Assembly: GCA_009760855.2 (NCBI GenBank)
Contig: WPIO01000076.1
Location: 1,641,501 to 1,705,500 of the forward strand
DNA: 64,000 nucleotides
Reading direction: 5' to 3'
Source: Cristatella mucedo
Lineage: Eukaryota > Bryozoa > Phylactolaemata > Cristatellidae
Shown here: positions 19,101 to 31,628 of the stretch, piece after piece
Position numbering within the stretch: position 1 is the stretch's first letter
Layout: every line of letters begins with the position of its first letter
Made by a program: the position numbers and the translations under genes
Notes under the pieces: model-generated
Seen by the model: the letters and a program-made list of their open reading frames with translations, nothing else
Databases searched by the model: none
Told to the model about the DNA's origin: nothing

Positions 19101-22100
19101 GTATGCTGCTCTGTAGTTTAAAAAAAGAGCTGCAAAATGTTCCTCGTTAGTAAAGCAGACTCAGACTCACCTCCTAGTTCAGCAGACACCCCGGCCCACC
19201 TATAAAAAAAAATTTGAGCTTTCCATGATTTTTTATGGCCATATCCTAGTGGTGTTGTTTTTCAATTGCTCTTGCAATCTGTTAACTTATTACTGGCAGG
19301 TATATATCAGTGGCCTATTAGTCATGATCATATCGGCTCATTTCAACATTAAAGGAGAGTCGCTTGGTCAAGAATGTCATTCGGAGTCTTGGAAGTCAGT
19401 TCACGTATTATAAAGATTACTTAAAGATAAATGCTGATTAAGTTGTGAACAATTTGAAATCCTGTCATACATGTACCACCATGAACTCTACCTGTGTATA
19501 ATCATACCGGAACTGGCATTCTCATTCAATGCTGGTCCCAATTGCAGTATGTACATTGATGTGCGCACATATAGCTTATTGTAATGCTAGTGTCATCTGC
19601 CAGTGCCTAGGATGATGAGCATGAATAGTAGCTAACAATAATAGTGATGCATTTTAATAAGACGTGAGAAAGAACTACATCTCTTTTTAGGCACTTCACA
19701 TAGGCTGGCAAGGAAGTATGTCAACTGAATAGCAACAGTGTAGGCCATGAAAAGGATTATTTGTAAGGATATATTGTAATGTCATTGTAGTACATATGGT
19801 GATATTTATTAGTCGATAGAGAGTTATGGGCTCTAGGTACATTGGAACTTGAGAGCTCCATCATCAAAGGATTCATCAAAGGTTTGTTAGAGGCACTACT
19901 AAGCATTTAAGTCAGGGGAACATGTTGTACAAGGACAAACTTTGGGAGTGAGTACTTCACATTGGTATGACAGAAAAAGAATTGAAAGAATAAGTGCTTG
20001 ACATCCTGGACGGTAGGGACAATCATAGGAAAAGTAAAGTTGTGTGTCGTCTGCTTTAAAGTAAAGGCCTAGATTGTGCCTTGTGGTTACTTAGGAGAAA
20101 TGGGAAGATTCCTGTGGGATGTTGTTATGTTTTGGATATTGATTGAGATGCAAACTGCAGACCAGTTGAGGCCCAAGTGTGGTTAGATAAGCAGAATTTC
20201 GTAATACTAGTAATATGTGGGCTTGTAATCATGGGAGAATAGTTCATCAAGTGTGTTATCTTTGTTGTGAGTGATGCCATTCATATGAACCATGGATATA
20301 ATAAATACAACGATGGGAGAAATTCGGTGGCACATTTTTTATCAGTTGGGCCAATAGAATAGATGTTAAACTCGCACAGTTCGTAGAAGGTTGATTTCTG
20401 GAACATAGTCAAAATGAGATCAGAAAAATCTTATAAAGACAATCCTGCCACCTGTCAGAACTACTCCCCAATCGGGCTAGGCATCGTACCACCCTCTTTT
20501 CTGATTCAAGTCGTTTAGCTGTACCTCGAACCAACCTCAGATCCTTTGCGACCGTGCCTTTAGTTTGTATGCTCCCTAAGCCTGACACTTCCTCCCTGCT
20601 GACGTCGCTGCTTCCCCTTCCTTGACAATTTAAGTAGTAGCTAACAACTCACCTGCTCCAAGCAGCATTAGCTGGGCCGTTGCGAATTGTCCTTTGTGGT
20701 CTTATTCGTGTTGACACGTGTGCATGCCACATTGGCATGCTTCCTTTACTGCATATGTAGAGTGCCTAGAAAGAGATTGTGTTCTCTGAGGGTACTATAT
20801 ATATATATATATATATACAAAATTATTATTATTATCCGTATTATCCAGCTACCTGAGGATAGATTGCTGCTACCAGAAGGAGCTTGCTTGTGGAGGGACT
20901 CGGTTCGAGAGATTCAAAAGACAGCTTCGCGGGGCCACAAGCGGCTTGAGGATGAGCGCTAAGTGTTCTACGAATGCTATTTCATCACCAGTTTTCGGTG
21001 ACCTGGGGTGGATGGAAAAGAGAAGCCCGCCGTTATTGCATCGGCTGTAGTTAGGCAGTTGGAATGACTCATTGCAACCCATGAAGAAAAGCATGCCGGG
21101 CTGATCGGTGGTAGAATCCGAGAAATGTTTGAGATCCTCCTCTTACTTCATCTCTTTCTTCGTCTGGGCTTCCCATAGACAAACCGAATACACGATCCCT
21201 GGCAGAGATGGTGACAGCATCGAGGTATGCATTTCAGGGGATCAGCAAAGTGATAATTGGCATGTGGAGTGTCATCGAATTGTAAGATCACTTCCCCGAT
21301 TGGCCTGTTTTGCTGATTGGGCAGAGTATTGAAGCTTTGCATATGCACTGGGCTGTGGTCCTGCATTTTCTTTCAATTTTGGTTCATAACTACTTCCTAT
21401 CTGTCTTCCTTCAATCTGACCTAACAAGCAAAGGCCTTACGTTCGTGTGTTTTGCACAAAAGGAATACCTCAGGCTCCACTGAGTCCCGGTCACTTCTTT
21501 CACCTGAAGGTGTTCGTGGTGGAAATAAATGAACATTTTCAGTTTTGTGTCCCCAGTTTCGACAGTCTACAGCTGATCGCCTGCTCCTTTCGAATTGCTT
21601 CAACTGTATGCATTGCATGCGACATGATGTCCGACATTTGCATTCATTTTGGCTGTGAGTTTCTCCGGCAGTCGTAGTCCTGCTCGTGGCAGTGGGGGGA
21701 GGCAAGTGCTTGGGTGGTGATCACGTTGTACGTGCTTGGCCAGACGTCTCAGGTACACTGTAACTTTTTCTGATGTCTCGATCTACGGCTTATTGATTTT
21801 TTTTTTACCGGCCTACGGCTCTAGCAAGTAGGCAACGTGGAGACTGTAGGCAGATGACTGTGGTGTTCCTTGGCAGCCAGTCAAGGCCACCATTTACTGA
21901 GTCATGCAGGTGTTCGGTTTAACTTATATGGTGTCTCTCCAAACGGGACGCCGTGGTAGTCAAAGTCAAAAGGTAATGCATTACTGTACACGTTTCTGTT
22001 GGGATTTGTCCAATAGACCGGTCAATAGTCGTAGCCATTTGGGCATCAGCTACCAGAATGCTTTATAATGTGTGCTATTGCTAGCTGAGAAGTGGATGTG

Positions 22101-25100
22101 CCTACTGTATGCATTTCCCTAATGCAGACTTGTCTACGGGAACCTTCTTCAGAGGACGTTTGGCTGTTCTATTATTCCGGAAAATTGCATGAGGCAGCCA
22201 ATATTGCAGTGTATGAATGTTATTTTGATTGACTTGCGTTGATGTATGAATTTGTTTCTAGTTTTTATTGGAATTTCTCTTCTAGGTGATGTTTGAGAAT
22301 TACAAGTTCGCCGGAGTCTATGTAGCTATACAAGCGGTGTTGACTCTATATGCACAAGGTCTTCTGACAGGAGTTGTGGTGGACTCGGGCGATGGAGTAA
22401 CTCACATATGTCCAGTTTACGAGGGCTTCTCTCTTCCTCATCTTACGAAGCGATTGGACATTGCTGGAAGAGATATCACACGGTATCTAATCAAGGTATG
22501 CTGCGCTAGCTCTGTTTTTTCTGTTTAGATCTTTTATCTTGACGTCCGAATGTGAGCTGCTTTCGGAACACTGGCCAATCTAGTTTTCTCTGCAACTAAA
22601 TAGCAGCATATTCGACGATTTCATTTGTGTAGTTTCTTCAGGAGCCGTAGGCTCTCATTTTGACTGTAGCAGGCAGTAGAGAATTTCCGGCTTCAGGCAT
22701 CGAATACCTGAAGGGTCTTGAAGTGCAAGCACCTCATGTCTAAGTGCCTTGGTCTTGTTTGCTCCTCTTGTCATTTTTTGAGGCTGACGATTATAGTCTG
22801 TAGTGACTTGAACTCTCAAAATCTATGCAGGTTTTCTTTCATCATTCGACACTGCCTTTGCATATCCAACAATCTGACTTCCGCCTACTACTTGGACAGC
22901 GCAAGTACGGGATATGTATGTTATGTCTCACTGGTCATGCATAGTTGAAATATTTAGGTTTATCTTCACTTGCATTACTGGCAAATTGTCGGCTGAACTG
23001 GGCGATGGATGGCAACAGTTGGTTCTTAGTCTGATGCTCTAGGTCCCTGGATGCTCCTTCTTGCTCCTCTTTATGAGGCTGAGGCTTAGTGATTGGATCA
23101 CTAGGCAATAGCCATCTCCTGCTCTGATTGGTTTTTTTGTTCCCTGGCATTGGAGAACATACGAGAATGTCAACAATCCTTGACTTGGACTCATCGTGCC
23201 ATCCTGTGCAGAATCGGAGCCCTGCCTCTGAGCTCAGCAAAGAGTGACATCCTTTCCTACCGGCTGTGGGTGTTGTTGTGCCCCATATCGCTTGCCAGTT
23301 TGAGGAGCTGGCCCAAAAATTACACTACCCAGTGCTGTAATCACCATCCGTGATGTGATCGATACAGTCACTGTGGTTTCCGAGTGCTAGCTATAGTGTA
23401 GGCCCATTGGTTCTTTGTCCTCTGGTGTAATGGTTCATGATCATCACCCTCCTTGATTGGCCAAGGGTTAAAGGTGCTCGCCTTTGATGACCGTGTCATA
23501 GTCTTTAAATGGCCAAGCTCGTGGCTCGAGCCCTGTTGAATATGTAAAGCGTGAGAGCAGAGGTTTAGTTCTCTTATGGCGCTATACAAATGAATTATAT
23601 TACTTATATTTATGCCTGAATCCCTGCCTACTAGTCATCATGCACACGTCAATGCTTTTACGTTTGAATTGTATGTGTATGCACTCACACTCCAATGCAT
23701 GTGATGTTTTCATACCTGTGTATGAGATGTGGACATTGCCAAGCGATGTGATTGTGATTATAATGCCGTGTGCCGTGAAATGGAATCTTGGGTTAAATGC
23801 TTGTAGCTGCTGCTTCTACGAGGTTACGCTTTTAATCACTCTGCCGATTTTGAAACCGTACGTATCATGAAAGAGAAACTGTGCTACGTTGGTTATGACG
23901 TTGAACAAGAACAGAAACTCTCGCTGGAGACGACGGTTCTTGTTGAGTCATACACGGTAAGCTTGCCGTGTGCATTGGTTGCACCCACGTGACTTGTGAG
24001 CAGTTATGTTGCTCTGTATTGCAATGGAAATCTTTATATAAAAAAAAAATAGTTGGCCCCAGTGCTATAAAGACTATCCACCCAGTGAATTTGCAACTTG
24101 GGAGTTTTTGTTTAGCCACACACTTTTTGGTGCTGTCGGTACTGGTCATTAAATGGATCGGCCGAAATTTGCTTCTAAATGGCTATATTATTGTTATTAT
24201 TATTATTACTAGTGCCTAAATTATATGGCTCCTAAAACCTAAGAAACCTGTGTGCGTGCTTCAATATGTGCCAATTACCTAAAAGGAAAAACGTCATACA
24301 ACTTGCCTTAATCCGATTGATTGCTCTTATATTGAGTACCCAGTGATGAGCGGCTCTCTAGACCTCCTAGCAACGTATAGGTGATGTGTTCAGTCTGAAG
24401 CTCATTTTACCCAGCCAAAGCGCTTGCTCGATTGCTCATTTTACCCAGCCAAAGCGCTTGCTCGATTGCGATCACCATGGTAACACATTTGTACGTATTT
24501 GTTCTGCACAAAGTTCAGCATTGGTGAGGCTTTTCGGACAGTACGCTGACTCACAAGGCCCGCTGACTCACAAGGCCCGCTGACTCACAAGGCCCGCTGA
24601 CTCACAAGGCCCGCTGACTCACAAGGCCCGCCACGGCTTGGCTCCTTCGTACCTAGCTGAGCTGCTGCACCAGTTTCAGCCTCTTCGCACCCTCAGGTCC
24701 TGTGTGGACAATAAATTTGCTGTCCCATTCCTCCGCCTAAAGACCGTTGGCGACAGAAGCTTTAGCTCTGCCTGTCCTAGACTGTGGAACTTGCTTCCAC
24801 AATTCTTACGAAACGACAACTACTCTCCTGCTGCCGACTATGGCTCATCCTTATCAGTGGTCCTGAGCTGCTACTTCCATGCTATTCGCTACCTCAACTG
24901 CTCTCCTGACTCGGCTATGCTTCCCACTTTCTCTTTGTTGTTTGAGACGAAGTCTGTTGGCTACCGAATGCGTACCGAAAGCCGCTTAGGCTGTGAGTGC
25001 GCCATACAAAACTCTCCTTCGCAACACCCACATGGTCTTTATGATTTTATGGAGTTATAGACTGAGATACGGACAGACAGTTTTTGCCTTAAGTTTCTTA

Positions 25101-27677
25101 CTTCACCCACTCCTGCCTCTTCTGCTGAGGCTCAACGTGAGCGAGTTTCGATAAGCGCGCAGCCGGGGCGGCTCGAGTACCGCTGAGTATAAGGCTGCTG
25201 CACAGGGCAGCAGAGGGCACAGAATTGCTTTGAATGCAAAGCTGAGCAGCCATCGATCCACTGGTCCACGCAGTCACTGAGTGGTGGCAATTCTTTGCTC
25301 AAGCCTTTGAGCACAGAGGAGACAGTCGTGAGGTTATTGATAAATGTAGTTATTATTGTGTCCGTTAATGTGACTACCACTGTCAGTTACTGTGTGGCTT
25401 CGATGGACGGCTTTAAGCTTGCAGACTGCTTGAAAGCAGTTCGGGTAATCAGTGCTGCTCTTATTTGGTATCTTAAGGGACGCGTCGTTACTCTGCCTCT
25501 GAGGCAGAGACATTATTTGTATGGCCCACATAGCAGTGTTAGTAAAGGGCTTTAGCCAGTTGAGCAAGAGAGTGTTGTTCTCTGTTGCCGAGTGAATATT
25601 GCAGTGGATGAGCAAGAAAGCTGTTGTGCACTCGGGTCATAGCGCATGTTATAAAAAAAGAATTGCAGTAGACATTCAAGGTGCTGCCACATCCTCTCAG
25701 CTGCAAATACAGAGCGAATCCTGTTGGAAGGGGATGCATATATAAATGCATGAATATTTATACGGTTATACCTGATTTCGCATGTGCAGAAAGCTGTGTA
25801 TATAGTGCAACAGTAGCCTTATTTATCATTAGTTCATTAGGTACCGTTTAGCCCGGGAGAGGCTTCATTAACTTCCAGCATATTCAGGCAGAAGTATCGT
25901 GTAGCCGACATTGTTCGCTGAATGTGTTCCATAACCCCCCTCCATACGTGCTAGCTTCCTTGAGAGCGATGTCCACTTTTCACATGCTGAGGTTGATCTC
26001 AGCTTATGTCGGTGTCAGGCCTTTGTCTGCAGAGAGCAGTAGCTTCAGATAATCCGAGAATCCTGCATCTGCAGCCTCGGGTGCCACCACTGCATATGAT
26101 CTGCTCTTATCTTACCCACCCTCTTGAGGATAGGAGCTTGCACCCGGCTTCTGTCTATTCATTCAGCGCATATGCTACTCGGTCTTGTCTGCCTGCTAAT
26201 GAACTGGCCTGGATAGAGATTTGGTTTCCATAGGCCTGTATACCCTTAATAAAGTATGTAGAACAAACAGTTTCAGCATACATAAGGACATGGAGGAAGC
26301 TGATACCGATGGGGATACTTTAGTTTTTTAGCTTCACTTTGATCATCGACGAGTCGCCGACTTGTGTCGCGATGCGAGTCGGTGGGTGACTTGTAGGCTA
26401 AAGGCTCACTGCCTCACTCTCGAGCTGAGCTACCCTAGTCAGAGGTGGAGGAGGAGGAGAGCTGGACGGGACTCGGTGGCTCGACGGGAGAGAGTGTCTC
26501 AGATAGCCGAGTGCTTAGGCGGTGACCTCGAGGTCGATGCACTGCTTGATGGCAGCCAACGCATGTAAGATAAAAGTGGCTTATAACTGCAGTTGCACAC
26601 CTTCTTTTTGGAATGAAGTTATCCGAGTGTTCGTTCTGTGCATTTTCATACGGAAATTAAAATGAGTAACTACACTCGAAATTGTAGAAAATGAACGTAG
26701 GCTTGCCATGTACCTTGAGTTCGGCGACAGTAGGCTGGCGTCTATCTGTCTCTTGAGTTTCCATCAGGCAGAGCCACATCATTGCCTGCTTGGAATGGGC
26801 TGAAAGCAGGTGGCACATCGATGTGAGGTAGCTATGGGAGTCTGCTGCAGCCGCCGAGGAGGGAAGCTACTGGTGCTGCACGACGCGACACGCATAGCTG
26901 AGTGAGGATGAGCAGTTTGTCCTGTGTCTGCCCTGGATGTGGGCGTAGATTGTGGTGTAGGAAGGCGTGGCTCAAGGATGAGGAATGGCGCTGCTTGGGA
27001 CCAGCAAGGAAAAAACGCCTGCGGCCAACCCGCGTCTTACCCTGGTCCGCTGGGAATGTGGTACAGTCCATGATCACTTCCTTGGACCATCGAGAGTCTA
27101 GTCACCGGAACGTTTCTGGCACCCCGTGTTGTGAATGAGTTTATTTGAAATCTTGAAAATTATTTTGAAGATCTTCACTGTCGTCATGGCTGACTGTAGA
27201 AAACTGTATTTGAATTCGCTATTTTAGCCTTAGGTCGAAATATCAGAAGCGGTGTCGTCTGAAGTAGCTGGAGTGCTCTGAATTGCATGCTTGTTGCAGC
27301 AGCCTTTGATTTCGCAAGGTTACCCCAGTGCCAGTGGTGGTTTTTAATTTTACTATTTTTGCTTCTGAGGATTAACTATAGCTGGAGATTTCCGGAAGCT
27401 TGCCCCAATTGTATTCGAACACTAGTAACTGCAGCACCCTTTGCAGAGATTATTTCGTGCATGCCTGCTAAGCAGAAGAAGCTGCCTCTATCAATAAATC
27501 ACTGAAGGAAGTTTGCTGCTGGATGCTTACTGTTGAATTAAATGTCCACTCCAAGCCTGGAGTGGACATTTAGTGGACAAGCCTCCAAGCCTGCTTGCTT
27601 TGCTCTCACTGTCTCGATCATCAGCCCACCCAATCCTTACAGTCATTTCATTGCTTAAAATTGTATTATTGTGATTT

Positions 27678-27733
<56 letters not shown>

Positions 27734-27746
27734 AAGCGCTGGATAT

Positions 27747-27824
<78 letters not shown>

Positions 27825-30800
27825 AGCGCTTTAAGAGAACTTAATCTCTATCCAGGCACTAGAATATGATGCAATCTCCTTGACCTTGGTCGTTAAAGGC
27901 AAGCACCTCAAACCATGTGCCAAACCATGCCTTGTCCCTGCACCTCTGAAAAGGCTGTGGTTAGGCCACTGATTAAAAAAGCAATACTAGACCAAGAGAG
28001 CTTGAGCAACTTCCACCCAGTCTCCCTACTGCCATTCCTACCAAAGACACTGGAACGAGTTGAGGCAAACTGGATGCACTGTTATATTGGAACTTAAAAC
28101 CTAGAAGGAAGTTCCAGTCTGGTTGTAGAGCTAATCACTCCACAGAGTCAGCATTGCTTTGGGTGTATGATGGCCTTCTTAGGAATGCATACTTAGGTAT
28201 AGTCTCTCTACTTATTTTGCTTGATATTTCGACAGCGTTTATGATATTGATCACCAAGTCCTTCTCGAGCGCCTCTCATCTTGCCTGGGCATCACTGGTA
28301 CTGCATCGCAATGGTTTAAGTCCTATCTCAGCAGGAGACTCCAAGTATTGGTGTGAATGAAAAAAAGATCATCTCAGGAACCACTGAAGTATGAGATACC
28401 TCAGGGCCCTGTGCTTGGTCCGGTATTTTTTACCTTTTATACACTCCTTCTTGCCGATGTGATTGCTAGGCACAACTAAGCTTGCACTTCCATGCAGATG
28501 GCGCACAGCTGTACCTCTGCTTTGATCCCTCCCAGCATATCGAATTCTCCCAACTCCATTGTTGCATATATTGCTGACAATCTACACACGGATGGCATCA
28601 AACTTTCCCAAATTGAATGAAGATAAAACCAATTATGGGAAAACAGAGTGTGACTCCGAAATTGGAAAGCTTAACTCTCAAAAATCGTCTTTGCCAGCAT
28701 ATTTCTTCTGGCATCAGCACAAAATCTATGAGTCTTGTTCCAAAATGACCTCTCACTAGATGATCACATCAGCTCCACAGTTCGGTAACCCAACTTGCGG
28801 CTCTGTAGCATTGCTAAAATTTGGGCTTGCTTAGGCTCGGATACTACATCCCATTGGTCCGTCTGTCTTGACTTCTGTTACTCCCTGCTTGCTGGTTTAT
28901 TGGCTTCTGCTTACAGTTGGCGAAAAATTCGTCAGCTAGGCTCGTCTATTATGAGGGTCATAGTTGTCACATCACGCCACTTCTATCCAACTTGCACTCT
29001 CTGCCAGTTAACCAGCACATCAACTTCAAAGTACTGTTACTCATTTTTAGGTTTCTGCTCTCTGTCTCCAGCCTACCCATAAGACCTACTTCCCTGCCAG
29101 GCTAGGCATCGTTCTACCTGCTTTTCTGAATCAAATCGTTTAGCTACACCTCATACGAACTTAAAATTCTGTATAGACCATGCCTTCAGCTGGTATGCTC
29201 CCAGAGCCTAGAACTTACTCCCAACTGACGTCACGACCACCCTTGACTTGACGACAATTATAAAGCTTGAAACACGTGTTTATCACAGCATGACGTGTGA
29301 TTTGTCCTGTATGGGTATTGGCACTGTGCATGCCACCACTAACCATATTTGCATGTTGACACTGTGCATGTTACCTCTCTAACAGAGTTGTGCCTTTTGC
29401 CATTGTTACCGTAATACTAAGTATATGAAATGCTATTTGGGAAAGGGTTCCTTTTTTGAATTCCTGACTGTCCCTCAGTGAGTCCCTAGTGCTCGGCACT
29501 TCCAACAGCTTGGTGCCTTGCACCTGCTCCGTCTCCACCTTTTACTTCCTTCTTGATGTCTCGGCTGCAGCAGCAGTAATGCAGGATATGCTCTGCTTCA
29601 CTATATGCTAGAGTTCGGATCTCGAAAGGAATCTCCAAATTCCTCGATTTCAGAACATTAAAAAAATGGGAAATGCAAAGCAAAACTTATCCACCAGACA
29701 TCAGAAATGACCTTTTGCAGTAATGTGCAGGTAGAGCTGGGCAAATATTTAAAATTTCACGGTGATCCATCAAGTATTGGCCGAGTTATTAAATTTTTAA
29801 GCAACAATGCTATATTGTAAAAAGCTGTTTTAATGACACCAGCAGGTACCTCAATAAGGTGCATTCATGTACCGAGGTTCATAAAGTTAAGACACAAGTC
29901 GCATATAAGGAAGAGATCGGCAACTTTTTATTTGCCGATAATTTGCTTCCTGTTTACTTTCGGGGTTAGGAATGCATTACCTAGTCGTTTTTAATGCTTC
30001 TCTTTATTTAAAAAGTAGAAGTCCTTTTAGCTTCAGATCCTATTTCAGCCATGTTTTTCTTTTAGAAGGTACTCTAAACAATTATTTGATTATAGTACTA
30101 ATATTGGCATTTTCGTGACTTAACATTTGTTATCCTGTGATGGTGTGTAATTTGGGATTCAGTGAGCACACTGATTTTAGTAAGCATTTTAAGAATGTAG
30201 TAAAGTAAATGATTAGCTGATATAAGAGGTGCTTGTGTGTGTAGTAGCAGCCGTGCCAAGGTGGCTTTAACTCCACTTGCTTGCTTAGTTTATATTTGAA
30301 TTATCCTGTAGCTGTAAATTCTACTCCAGGCAGGAGTCAAGTCATATATATAGCTGTACCCCGAAGGAACTGCAAATCCTTTAGAGATTTAGTGCCTTAT
30401 TGGTATGATTGTTACCGAGCCTGGATCTCACTCTCACTGATGTTATGACGTCCCCGGACACAGCAAAATGTAAAAGAAGCTAAATACACACCAGTTCTGT
30501 ACAGCAGTTACTTGATCCGTGTTAATTGTCATAGGTATGCTCGTGAGTGCTGCTGCTGTGCGATATTACTCACCGTATTGAGATGTCTCCCTTGCAGTGT
30601 ATATAAAGTGCCTAGAAAGCTATGGGGTTCTCTTAGGTATTTATACACATTAATGATTATGCTGTTATACCTCACCACTTTAGATGGATTGCTCTGTGCA
30701 CAGTTTGCTTAGCATGGATTGTAGCCTGGGAATCGGAATTTGCATGCCTTTTTATGTTGCTGCTTATAGCAAGCATGTTCCACACAGTGCCTTTTGAGCC

Positions 30801-31628
30801 GTTTCGCCGTGCCGGTGTCTCGGTGTGAAAAGCAAATAAGGGTCCCTTCATGTGAACCGGTCTGCAAGGGAAACAGTGTGTCTAGCTCTTATAAGAGTAT
30901 CTCTGCAGAGCCATTACGTATAGTGTTTATGTGTTGCGGTGCAAGGCAGACACGTTTTGTCATAACGTGCACGAGGTTTAAGGCTAATTTTACTCTTTTC
31001 GCTTACTGTTACGCCCAGCTGTTTCTCCCTTGCAGTTGCCCGATGGGCGTGTTATCAAAGTCGGCGGTGAAAGGTTCGAAGCCCCGGAAGCGTTATTCCA
31101 GCCCCACTTGATCAACGTGGATAGTGTCGGCGTCGCCGAGCTGCTGTTTAACACGATCCAAGCGGCAGACATCGACACTCGCTCGGAATTCTACAAGCAT
31201 GTCGTTCTCTCTGGCGGCACAACCATGTACCCGGGACTGCCGAGCAGACTGGAGCGAGAATTAAAGCAGCTCTACCTGGAGCGAGTTCTCAAGGGTGACA
31301 CTGAGAAGCTCACGGTGAGCTACCCCCCCCCCCGACAAGCATACGCAGCACCTGTAGCACAGATGAGGCAGCGATGCAGTCGTCTTGTTGGCCAGCTTTC
31401 AATTTCGGGTCAGCACTGTTTGCAGTCGGCCGTACGTGTATTTGATTGCACGATTTGTAGAAATTCAAGATTCGCATTGAGGACCCTCCCAGGCGAAAGC
31501 ACATGGTGTTTCTCGGAGGTGCTGTCCTGGCGGATGTGATGAAAGACAATGCTGGCTTCTGGATCAGCCGCTCCGAGTATGAGGAGAAGGGCCTACGCTG
31601 CCTTGAGAAGCTTGGAGTGAAAGCCTAG
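16149..31628 (+). CDS. ACTR2: Actin-related protein 2 (Arp2), seven coding exons
   Basis: Exons: 16149-16196, 16688-16798, 16884-17099, 22286-22495, 23807-23956, 31036-31314 and 31461-31628 (stop TAG). All junctions are phase 0 with GT-AG introns. The product is 393 residues, against 394 in human. The first phosphate loop is split across exons 1-2 (VCDNGTG then [12 protein letters not shown]). Exon 3 gives [20 protein letters not shown], exon 4 the second phosphate motif [10 protein letters not shown] and [15 protein letters not shown], exon 5 [17 protein letters not shown], exon 6 [14 protein letters not shown] and the adenosine motif [15 protein letters not shown], and exon 7 [20 protein letters not shown]. 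Arp2 pairs with Arp3 in the seven-subunit Arp2/3 complex to nucleate branched actin in the cytoplasm. No frame breaks were found, so the gene looks functional. Introns 3 (5.2 kb) and 5 (7.1 kb) are full of LINE debris. Confidence 0.97.
19640..20470 (-). mobile_element. Old L2-type LINE, minus strand, in ACTR2 intron 3
   Basis: Diverged but collinear with the younger copies: a decayed tail (GCATTTTAATAAGACG, AAAGAACTACATCTC), later AAAGGCCTAGATTGTGCCTT, which matches the copy at about 4640. No frame survives. Confidence 0.6.
20475..20860 (+). mobile_element. L2-type LINE 3' end, plus strand
   Basis: C-terminal RT sequence, then AGAGTGCCTAGAAAGAGAT and TCTCTGAGGGTACTA, which is the LINE tail. 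A (TA)11 stretch and ATT repeats follow. Confidence 0.75.
23425..23605 (+). mobile_element. SINE family B copy
   Basis: tRNA-like head with a box A-like segment (GGTTAAAGGTGCTCGCC) and box B-like GTGGCTCGAGCCCTG. The 3' part (TTTAGTTCTCTTATGGCGCT, then ATACAAATGAATTA) matches the L2 LINE tail. It lies in ACTR2 intron 4, upstream of exon 5. Confidence 0.75.
24401..24468. repeat. 34-bp tandem duplication
   Basis: Two back-to-back copies of a unit beginning CTCATTTTACCCAGCC. I see no difference between them, so the duplication is recent. Confidence 0.85.
24545..24629. repeat. 17-bp minisatellite, five copies
   Basis: Five exact tandem copies of GCTGACTCACAAGGCCC, directly followed by LINE RT sequence. 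The unit may derive from the LINE sequence it precedes. Confidence 0.9.
24630..25060 (+). mobile_element. Second LINE family, RT C-terminal fragment
   Basis: The open frame reads [20 protein letters not shown], then [20 protein letters not shown], then [10 protein letters not shown]. This is the typical C-terminal end of a non-LTR ORF2. Related fragments occur at 14.6 kb and 50.5 kb. It lies in ACTR2 intron 5. Confidence 0.75.
27539..27572. repeat. Perfect inverted repeat, 15-bp arms
   Basis: TAAATGTCCACTCCA, a 4-nt spacer (AGCC), then the exact reverse complement. It can form a tight hairpin. It is in ACTR2 intron 5 and no transposon ends are recognised around it. Confidence 0.9.
27680..27822. 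repeat. (TA)n microsatellite with embedded palindrome
   Basis: Nearly continuous TA for about 140 bp. AAGCGCTGGAT at 27734 and its exact reverse complement at 27821-27831 bracket the second half, giving a TA-filled cruciform-capable palindrome of about 98 bp. The right arm is the end of a SINE B tail. Confidence 0.85.
27821..27930 (-). mobile_element. SINE family B copy
   Basis: The reverse complement starts TGGTTTGGCACATGGTTTGA (box A-like region). It continues to the L2-shared tail (GCCTGGATAGAGATTAAGTT, CTCTTAAAGCGCT) and ends in the TA array. Confidence 0.65.
27935..29390 (+). mobile_element. Degenerate L2-type LINE, plus strand
   Basis: Collinear with the younger copies but broken in every frame: [20 protein letters not shown], then [38 protein letters not shown], and a C-terminal region at about 29100. 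No complete YADD motif remains in frame. It lies in ACTR2 intron 5. Confidence 0.8.
30585..30675 (+). mobile_element. L2 LINE tail fragment
   Basis: Only the 3' tail is recognisable (AAAGTGCCTAGAAAGC, TTCTCTTAGGTATTTATAC), about 360 bp upstream of ACTR2 exon 6. Confidence 0.55.
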
